From NCBI GenBank assembly GCA_023807065.1, contig JAJJLU010000735.1, forward strand, positions 1 through 20,746: 20,746 nt of DNA, written 5' to 3'. Below, in pieces: positions 1-8,900 of the stretch. Made by a program: the position numbers and the translations under genes. The notes below the pieces were generated by a model, which worked only from the letters and a program-made list of their open reading frames with translations, did not search any database and had not been told where the DNA came from. Within the stretch, counting starts at the first letter, position 1; each line of letters begins with the position of its first letter. The DNA is from Isotricha intestinalis. Taxonomy: Eukaryota; Ciliophora; Litostomatea; Vestibuliferida; Isotrichidae.

Positions 1-26
1 CCCCAATCCCCAATCCCCATCCCCAG
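1..26. repeat. Telomere-like C4A2T repeat block at the left end
   Basis: The first 26 bases are four C4-headed units: CCCCAAT, CCCCAAT, CCCCAT and CCCCAG. The DNA then turns abruptly into AT-rich sequence with almost no C runs. A C-rich strand reading 5'->3' inward from the left end is the orientation expected of a chromosome terminus. Ciliate telomeres are known to be C4A2 or C4A4 repeats, and this block is a slightly degenerate C4A2T variant. It is short, as expected if an assembly kept only the innermost units or if macronuclear telomeres are short. A chance C-rich patch is unlikely in DNA of this composition. The exact telomere unit of the organism cannot be settled from one end. Confidence 0.7.
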
Positions 27-429
27 AAAAAGTTTTTTATATTATATTAAAATAGATAAAGTATAGTTAATTTATTAGTTTAAATAAAACTATTAAAAAA
101 TTTATATTATTATATCTCCCATTTTTCCAATATTTTATTTAAAATCTTAATTTTGATTTAGATAATTATGAATTGTATTTCAATTAATAAATAAAACAAG
201 AACAGCTCATTAATTTTTTTATATCCAAATTTATAATATAAATACAAAAAATTATTTTTTATTTTTTATATTATAAGATTAATTTACATTTTTGTTTAAT
301 GTTGAAAAAATTAAATAAATTATATAAAATGAAAATTTAAAAATAAAATAACCAAATACGGTTTTGTTGATGAGGAAAACTATAATTTATTATTATATTG
401 ATTTTTGAACATTTTAAAAACAACTCAAA
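27..429. other. AT-rich subtelomeric DNA without recognisable genes
   Basis: This stretch between the telomere-like block and the first degraded coding remnants is dominated by A/T homopolymers and short palindromic AT tracts. I see no open frame of useful length on either strand, no RNA gene and no tandem repeat. It is treated as non-coding subtelomeric spacer. Confidence 0.5.
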
Positions 430-1440
430 TTATTTCTTATCTTTAATAGAAAAAGCTGGAATCATCAAAATTATTAAAAACCTGACTGAATGACTTCTAT
501 ATTATCAATCCACTTTTTAAACATTTTATAAAATTATCAATTTTCCAATTTAAATAGTTTATCAGAATTTTAAACAATATTTTTTAGCAATTTCTTCATT
601 TAAACTCATTAAAACAATTTTATTCAAACACTAATTTCTTTAATTCATTCATAGAAGGATGATTAACCATAAACATAATAAAATTAGCAATTTTTTTTCA
701 TCTAATTCATAATTTTACAGTTCATTTTTTAGACAATGAAAAATATTATTTATCATAAATGGTCCTATATCTCAATTGGTTCTTCTATTGTAACGCCAAG
801 TAATTTTTTCTAGAGTTGAAAGTTGTTTTTAATTTATCTCCATTTTGATAATTATTTGGTTAAATAAAATTTAAGAAATTTATTTTTACTTTACCTTATT
901 TAACCTTATCAAAGTATCAATTACTAATAATAAATTTTGAACTATATTTGGACTTAATTATGCTGTTTTATTATCTTTTCTAATTCTTTACATTTATTTT
1001 AAATATATTTTTAGTATCTTAAACATATTTTTCATTTAGGGTAAAAAAAGATATTAAAAGTTTAATTAGATTATCAAGAGATTAATTAACCACTTAATTA
1101 ATCCAACAAAAATTTCATTTTCTAATTTTATATTTTATGTATTTTTAAAAATTTTTGAAAATATATTTATAAAATTAGGTTTTCATAATAAAGAAGAAAA
1201 ATTCCTAAAGAAAATTTTAGAATTTTTGATGTTTGATGAATTTTTTACATCATTAAAATCCATTTCTTCAAATAATAATTTATATAATCCTTTATCAAAA
1301 GCTATTCCAAAGATTTCTGATATTTTATTTATTTCAGATTGAATTGATTTTAGTCCTTTTTTATTTTATCTTGACTAAGTAAATAATTTACCCTTATTAA
1401 AGGTATTTCCTGAATATTAGCTATATGCATTCTGGAATTA
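430..1440 (-). pseudogene. Remnants of an unidentified broken gene
   Basis: The minus strand shows protein-like stretches in changing frames, separated by stops. The longest is open from about 1365 to 1186 (about 60 codons, including KGLKSIQSEINKISEIFGIA and KLLFEEMDFNDVKN) and ends at a TGA. Another, around 635-720, reads IANFIMFMVNHPSMNELKK. Shorter pieces lie near 480-520 (KMFKKWIDNIEVIQSGF) and 780-830 (TIEEPIE). They have ordinary helical-protein composition, unlike the polyN/polyK translation of random AT-rich DNA, and all lie on one strand in a plausible order. I do not recognise the family. A gene with several very short introns is an alternative, but I found no consistent GT-AG pairs that would restore one frame. 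Decay of a subtelomeric gene is the simplest reading, held with modest confidence. Confidence 0.35.
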
Positions 1441-1731
1441 TTTTTAATTATGATTTAATTAGTTTTATATAGAGTTTAAATTAAATGATAAATATTGTTT
1501 TAAACATTTTGTGTTTTTCTTTCCATTTTTTTAATTTTCATTTAATCTTTATTTTATAATTAATTGAAAATTAATAATTAAAATATTATAATCAGATAAA
1601 TTTTTTTACCTTAATATAATTTTTTTACAAAATATTTTGTATTTTTAAATTAATTTAAAAATATATATCAAAAATAAATAAAATCTAAAACTTGAAATTA
1701 CAAATATTTTCTAATCAATTTACTTTTTATC

Positions 1732-3025
1732 TTAATTAGATTTAACCTTAGAAATCTTTAAAGGTTGTTTTCTATTACATAATAATTTTTTGAAACTATT
1801 TTTATTATATAAATTATTATTATTTAAATAATATTCATTTAATTCAAAATTATAAAATTTTTTATTTATATTATCAGCAAATTTTATATTCATCATACCT
1901 TTTTCAATTTTAATTTTATGTAATTTAACAGTATTATTTATTAAAGGAGTAGTGGAAATTTTTCCTCTTTCTAAAGAATTAATATTATGAACATTTCTAG
2001 AATTATAATTATTTTTTTCAATAATTTCAGTATTTAATATTTTATTATTCAAATTATCCATTTTTTCCCAAAGTAAATTTCCTCCAAAATTAAAATTACT
2101 GTTTGGTCTTCTTAAAGGAATCATTGGAATTATAATATTACTTGAAGCTGAATTTATATTTAAATTTGTTTTATATTTAGCACTCATTAAATCTATTCTA
2201 TCTTTACTATATTCGTCTGTATTATTTGAATTTGAATTTTTTTTTGATTCGTTTGTTGTAGATTGAGTATCTAAATTATTATTTATATTTAAATTTTGTT
2301 TTAATAAGTTTATAGTATTTATTTCAGGAAGATAAATATTATTTTTTTGATTTTGATTTGATGAAAATATTTTTGATATATGGTTTTTTTCTTTTTCTTG
2401 GTTTATTTTATTCATGTTCCAAGATGTAAAAAGAGGATTTGGATTTAAATTATTTGAATATAAATTTTGAATTATATTTGAAGAACTGGTATTCTTTTCA
2501 TTTATATTATTATTATTTATATCAATTATCATTTTTTTTAAATATTTTGGTTTTTTAACTTTTTGATTATTTGACTTAGTACCTTTATTATCTTCGTTTA
2601 ATTTTTGTTCTTTGTCTTTTATTTTATAAAATTTCAATTCTGTTTTTTGTTTATCTTCATCTTCTTCTGGAATAATATTCTCACATAATACTTTTGTTTT
2701 ATTATTTTCTTTTTCTTTATTTTCTTTGTTACCTAAAAAATCAAAAAAAAAAATACTTTTTCCTTCCAATAAATCCAGAAGTTCTTTATCTTCATCATAT
2801 TCATTTTGTAAATCTATATATATTTGTTGTGATTTATATAAATTATTTCTTTCTTCTTCTTTTTTAATTGGTTCAAACAAATCTTTTGGAAAAGATTGTG
2901 GATAGCCAATTATACTAATTTTTTATTTTTTTATTATACTTTTTTGATTTTGTATTTGTTGAATTTTTACTTGAATTACTTTCCAATTTAAGTTCATTTA
3001 AATTTACAAAAAGTGGTTCAGTCAT
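1732..3025 (-). CDS. Asn/Lys-rich hypothetical protein, two exons
   Basis: No family is recognised. Exon 1 runs 3025-2940 (86 nt, ATG, reading MTEPLFVNLNELKLESNSS) and exon 2 runs 2914-1732 (1183 nt). Splicing a 25-nt GT-AG intron joins codon 29 (AA|T) and gives a continuous 422-residue protein ending KSN-TAA. Exon 2 alone has no ATG near its beginning: its downstream open frame begins with a TTG Leu codon at 2880 within KDLFEPIKKEEE, so the upstream exon supplies the start. The protein is hydrophilic, with Asn, Lys and Ser runs and an acidic patch (EEDEDKQ) about residue 85-115. It has no signal peptide, no membrane span and no Cys/His cluster, so most of it is probably disordered. Slightly more ordered-looking parts are the region after residue 40 (LYKSQQIYIDLQNEYDED) and a basic C-terminus. 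It lies tail-to-head with the kinase-like pseudogene, about 270 nt downstream of it on the same strand. Confidence 0.7.
2915..2939 (-). other. 25-nt spliceosomal-type intron in the hypothetical gene
   Basis: On the minus strand the element begins GTATAATAAA and ends AAAAATTAG, giving GT-AG ends in 25 nt made otherwise only of A and T. It contains in-frame stops and its length is not a multiple of three, so reading through would abort translation. Removing it fuses two protein-like frames exactly (TKSK-N-IIGYPQS). Very short introns are known in ciliates (15 nt in heterotrichs, about 20-30 nt in Paramecium). A 1-nt indel is the alternative explanation, but an in-frame stop at the junction and clean splice ends favour an intron. 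Confidence 0.6.
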
Positions 3026-3295
3026 ATTATAAAATTGTTATTTATTTTTTTTTCCATAAAATATTTTAATTTATTAAGGACAAAAAAAAGTAATTTCAAA
3101 ATTTAATCATTTTAAAATTATATTGTTATTTTAATAAAATTATATTTATCTATAATGATTATTTTAAAAAATATAAATTTATATAAAAATTTAAGTCATT
3201 AAATAAACATAAAATATTCTAAAAGAATAAAAATTTGGAAAAAAACAAAAATAATTTTTTGAAATTTTATTTAATATTTTACAAATAAAAAAATT

Positions 3296-4539
3296 TTATA
3301 AAAAGTCACTAAATATATAATCAGTTTTTCCTATTTTTTGATGATAATTTATAATCTTTTCCTTTAATTCTTCATTAAAATAATTTATTGTTTGTGAATC
3401 TTTATTTAAATCTTCTTTATTTATATTATATTCATATAAAATATAATCATTAAGATTTATAATTTATATTATTTTTTATTTTTAATTTATTATTCATTAT
3501 ATCTTCACAATTTATATAATATTCTTTAAAATTATTTGTTAAATAATTATTATATGTTGATATATTAATTTTATTCTATTTATCAATACTTTAATATCTT
3601 CTTGAAATTTTTTTAATTTACAATATTATTTAATAATATTTCTATTTTATTTAATTCTATTTCATTAAATCCAATTTGATTAAATGGAATTACTTCATGT
3701 GAATTATATTTATGATTATTTAAACAAAAATCACAAATATTTAATATACATTGAATACAATTATAATTTATTTCTTTTGAATATTCTTTACAATTAAAAT
3801 TAAATTTAGGAAATTTATTTAATTCAAAAAAAGGATAATTATAATATTCTTCTCATGATATTCTTTATTAATAAATCATTTAATTCTTCATTTTCACTTA
3901 ATTTATCATTAATATTTCGAGATATAATTTTGTTATATAATTGATATTCATTTTCCATCATAAAGATATTTTTTATTTAACATATAATAAATAATTATTA
4001 TATATTCCATTTTTATAATTTCTGGAGAAATAGTATAATTTATTCTTTTATTACTCATTGAAGATTCTATTTTTTTATAAAATTTAATTGAATCATAATA
4101 ACAAATTGATATTTTACTAATTTCATCTAAATTAATTAAAATATTAGAAAGTTTTAGATTTCCATAAATTATATTTTCTTCATTTAATTTTTTTAAAATT
4201 TTGTCTAACTGTAATAATATTTCTTTTATTTCATTAATTGATAATTGTTTATCTCTTATTTTAAATAATATTCTATATTAAATGAATAATCCATTATGAT
4301 ATAAAATAAATATTATCTTCTTTAATTTCATTTATTTTTAGAAAATTTTCTTCATTTTTCATTCTTTCTATCTCTTTCTTTAATTCTTCAATATTTATAT
4401 TACATTTATCTTTATTTATTTCTTTAATTACCTCATATTTTCCTTTATTGATATTTATTGTTTGATAAATTTTTGAATAATTTCCTGAATTTAATAATTT
4501 TCTTTCTTTATAATTTTTCCAAATATCAATATTAGACAT
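3296..4539 (-). pseudogene. Kinase-like gene with B-box-like Cys/His cluster, broken
   Basis: The frame opens at ATG 4539 (MSNIDIWKNYKERKLLNSGN) and a protein kinase fold can be followed through shifting frames. Visible parts in order: a degenerate glycine loop (NSGNYSKIY), the beta-3 lysine (YEVIKEINK), a hinge-like IIMDYSFNIEYYLK, the catalytic loop as IIYGNLKLSNILI, an APE-like SPEIIK, helices IIIIYYMLNKKYLYDGK and NEYQLYNKIISRNINDK, and the lobe end RIS-stop-EEYYNYPFF. A Cys/His cluster follows (CIQCILNICDFCLNNH...H, then EVIPFNQIGF), resembling a B-box-type zinc finger, then a Lys/Glu/Asn-rich helical tail ending SDFL-TAA at 3296. HRD is YGN and the DFG site reads YYD, so the parent was probably a pseudokinase. 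Breaks are near 4300, 4260, 4000, 3952, 3870, 3855 (TGA at a Trp position), 3613, 3552 and 3455. The segment that would hold the DxW-G motif after APE is missing. Sequencing indels are possible, but the lost segments and the nonsense codon favour true decay. Confidence 0.65.
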
Positions 4540-5916
4540 TTTAAACAATTTTTAATTTTCGTAATTTAATTGGTATAAAATATCCAACAATAAGAAATTT
4601 ATTTTTATGAACCAACGATCTTATCTTATACTTTATATATATAATTTTTTGATGTTTTTATTATCTCGATTAATTTTTAGGGATATTTAATCATTTTTTT
4701 TATTATATATAAACTTAAAAAGTATTTAAATATTTAATTCAGTTTATTAAAAAAAAAAGTTAAAAATAAAAAATATTTAAATTTTTTTTATTTATATCAT
4801 CAATTACAATTATATAAGAAATCCATTAATTTAAATTATTATTTGGTAATAAAAATATGTTAACATAAACTTAGATATTGAATTGAAACTCCACTTTATC
4901 AATAAATTAATTTAATTTTTTTAAAAACATAGAAACAATTATTTGTAATTTTTTTTTGAAATTAAAGAAGAAAAATAATTATAATTTTTAAAGTAGAATT
5001 AAAATTATGGGATTGATTGGTAGTTTAAAATAATCATTTTCAAATTAAATGAACTATTATAATAAAATAATAATATTTATAAATTATAAAATAATTAAAA
5101 TTTTCATTTTTTAAATTAACTATATAATATCTATTCAAAAATTTTATGATTTAATCAAAAATTGAATATTATAAAACAAATCAATAGTATGCATAAGGGA
5201 ATCATGATAAAAGAAAAGATAAATTCAATTAAACGTTTAATTCTAATTAATTGAAAAAATAAGTTAAAAGTATCTAATTCTAACTATAATTTCATAATAA
5301 AAAAAAATAAACATATTAATACAATTATCTTAACTTTTTATTTTATAAAATTATCAAAAATTTTTTAACAAATACTAATGGTCATTCATTAAAAAAATAA
5401 TACAAGTCATAATTCTAATAAATATATTTTTATTCAAAAAATTAATAAAACAAATTATTACCAAAATACTACTTTAATTAAGTTTTATTAATTATAGTTT
5501 TTATATTTTTTTTTTATTTTTATGGAAAATAAATAAAAAAAAGTTTATCTTTCATAAAAACATATTAAATTATATTTTATTTTTGAAATAACAATCGAAT
5601 TAATTTTTAAATATTTAATAATATTATTAAAACTTCATTTCACATTCCTTAATCTCAACTAATAATTCCACATTTATAATTTTTATTTTATTATGTATTC
5701 AAAGATTAATTTAGGTTATTATTTTATATGGATTTATTGTTTTCCACATTATTGCTTTTATTATTTTTAAAAAAAAGGTATATAATAAATAAAAAACAAA
5801 TGAAAACAACATTTAATATGTTATTTAACTTTTTTTTAAAAAAATTAAATTAAAATTTATTTTTTAAATTTCTCTAAATTAAAATATATTAGGAAATTTA
5901 AAACAATAAAAATAAT
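4540..5916. other. Divergent spacer upstream of the giant gene
   Basis: These 1.4 kb separate the 5' end of the minus-strand kinase-like remnant from the 5' end of the plus-strand RNF213-type gene, so any promoters for both should lie here. The sequence is A/T homopolymers with scattered short mixed patches. I see no open frame, tRNA or rRNA signature, tandem repeat, or C4 telomere-like block. TATA-like strings are everywhere in this composition and cannot be assigned. The last 15 nt before the giant gene's ATG are almost pure A/T, and an in-frame TAA lies at 5899-5901. Confidence 0.5.
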
Positions 5917-8900
5917 ATGAATACTGAGAATAATAATATTCATAAAATATATTTCATATATACATCAAGGGATTACATTGATAAAAATATTCAATTGAAC
6001 GTAGAAAAAAGAAATTACTGTCAAAATTTTCAAATAGAATCTTCCCAAGAAACAATTAACAATAAAAAAACATATATTACAAAATTATATTCTGTGACAT
6101 TTGATTTAGAAAAAGTTAATGAAGAATCATTAGTAATTCAATTAAATTATAATAAAAATACTTTTCAAACAGAACCAATTAAATTTGATAAACTTAGAGA
6201 TAATTTTATCTTTGATTTTAAATTTAATGAAATTAAATCTATTTTTAAAACGATTTATCCTCCAGAATCATATTATATAAAAAATGCCACTCAATTTAAT
6301 ATTTTTAATGAATATTTAAACAATAATAATTTAAAAAAATCACTTTGTAAAGATGCTTTAATTGTAGATTCAATAAAAAAACTCAGAGGAGATTCTATTA
6401 GCTTTGAATTTTATTTGTCAATTTTTAGAGAATGCTATTTTGAAAAAAATGTGAAACCGCTTTTGTTATTTTTTAAACCTGATAAAATAAGAGTTAATAA
6501 TGAAATTGATCCTTCAAAATATCAAACAATTATAAATTTAGTTTCAAAAAATCCCAAATTCATTACAAAATATTGTAATGAAAATGAAATTGAAAAATTT
6601 ACAAATATTTTTTATTCTTTCATTTTATTTTTTAACAGATATTTCAACGTTGAATCTTTTAAAGATTTATTATTAAATTCTCAATATTCCAATTATTTAA
6701 TTGAAATATCATTTAAATATCCAAATAATTATGGTTTATTAAATGAAGAAACAGTTTCAAAAATTTATGATATTATTAAAAATAATCAAAATTTTGAAAA
6801 ATTAATTTCTTTATCCAAAAATATAGAAAATGCATTATTATTTATAATTAATCATATTGACCAAATTTATGAAGAATTTGAATCTAAAAACAAAAAAATT
6901 CAAATTTATACTCTTCTTAAACCAAGAAAATCAGATCACTTTGATAAAATATATGAATATTATAAAAAAATTCAAAGTTATTGTAAAGAAAAGGGATATG
7001 ATTTTATGGAATATGATTTGAAAATTTGGGATGATTTTATATTATTATATGAGAATAAAAATTTAGATTACTTATTTCTATTGAAAAAAATATTAGGAAA
7101 AGGAAATAATTATTCAGAAAAATTAATGGATAGTATTGATAAATCAATTCATGATACTGGATTATATCTTATTAAGAATGATAAATTAAAAAATTTAGAA
7201 GTTTTAAACTTTGTTTGTAATGATGTATATTTTACTGGAAATGATTATTATAAATCAGATAAATCAATTAAAATAGTAGATGGGATTAATCTTAAAGAAT
7301 GTGATGAATTATTTTTTGAAAAATATAAATCAATGAAATTTAAAGAAATTTTCGGATATAATTATAGAAAATTTCTTGAAAGATTATTCCAACAAATAAA
7401 AAATATGAATGACTTTGATTTATTATATAAATTATATTCTCCTGAAGATACTATTGAATATGCTGTTATTGGAGAAATGAAAGATTTATATTGGGATTTA
7501 TTTTATTATTTAAATGAAAATAAATGTCCTAAATTTGTTACTATCACTAAAAAATTAGTATATATTTTATTACATCACGATTATCATTATGATTATCTTT
7601 TAAATCAAATTGAAAAATATTTAAGTGCACAAACTGTAAATAAATTATATATTGAATTATTAGATGAATATGCTGAAACTTATCCTAAAATTACTCCAAG
7701 ATTAACAAAATTTATAACTTCTAATATGGCTAATGCAAATGCTAAAGCACTTTTATATATTTTATCAAATTTAAATAGTAATTTCAGTCTAAGAAATTTT
7801 TTTGATAATTTATCTAAGTATGTAATAAAAGAAAATGATTTCTATGAAGTAGAAGAAAATGAAAATTTAATTTTATTAAAAAATTTAATTAATATTGGTT
7901 ATTTTAATGAAGAAAAATATGAGGATTTACAAGATTCAAATTATATTATTTATTCAAGAAAAATTATGAATGAAATTATGACAAAATTAACTTCTTTTAA
8001 TTTTAGTTTTAATGATTCTTTAAAAATCCAATCTATGGGAAAAACTTTAGATGATAGGATTTTACTTTTTAATTTTAATGATAAAGAAAAAACAAAAGAA
8101 ATAGTTAATACATTAATGCAAAAAATAAATAGTTGTATAGAAATAAAAAATAAAATCCAAATAGTTATGAAATTTTATCAATTTTTTTACCAAAAAAATT
8201 ATAAAAAATTACAAACTGTTGATAATTTAAATATAAAATTACCTGGAGAAAAAATAAAAAATTTTTCTAAATATAACGAGGAAATAGATTTAATTTTAAA
8301 AGATTTTGAACAATCAGTTAAATATAATAATTTAACAAAATCAAAATTTTTTATTTCAGTTTATTCTTATATAAAAATTAAAGAAAATCAAACTGATGAA
8401 ACTATAATTCAAGAAAGTTTTTCTATATTCCAAACATTAATTAATTTATTAGATGAATCAACATTAACAAAAGTTCCAAAAGACATATTAAATTTAATTC
8501 TTCATTCAATTAAAGATGAACAAAGTCTTCATAATGAAATAGATTATTTGAAAAAATATTTTAATAAAGAAGATTTAGAAACAAATGCATTAGAAGAAAA
8601 ATTATTATTGTTGTCTCAAAAAGAAGTAATTGTAGCTGCAATATCAGATATTATTTTTATAATCAATAATTTTAAGATTAAAAAAACAGAATATAGTACT
8701 AAATTAATAGAAATCTTCAAAAAAATTACTCCTGATAGTGATATTAAAGAATTAGTTGAAATTAAATCCTCTTTAAATGAATATGATATTAAAATTTCTA
8801 ATTCAAAAACAATAATGATACTTCATAAAATTCATGAAAAAAAAGAATTAATAAAATTCCTTATTGATAAAAAAGAAGATGATGTAAGAAATTTAGTTGA

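Noticed and set aside
2878..2880. TTG at the 5' edge of the downstream open frame as a start codon
   Set aside because: TTG starts are not expected in a eukaryotic nuclear gene, and a spliced upstream exon with ATG at 3025 joins in frame.
3600..3625. A possible 21-nt GT-AG intron at the break after the B-box-like cluster
   Set aside because: Removing it does not bring the two protein-like frames together; the offset needs one added base, not a loss of 21.
3296..4539. Programmed -1 ribosomal frameshifting to explain the kinase-like gene
   Set aside because: There are too many shifts without a shared slippery motif, and kinase segments are missing and a nonsense codon is present, so decay or sequence error is simpler.
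4546..4548. TTG upstream of the kinase-like gene as a start
   Set aside because: An ATG at 4537-4539 lies three codons downstream and opens the kinase N-lobe normally.
1..5916. tRNA, rRNA or CRISPR-like structures in the long AT-rich spacers
   Set aside because: I found no GC-rich stems, T-loop-like strings or regularly spaced repeats; apparent hairpins are trivial A/T complementarity.
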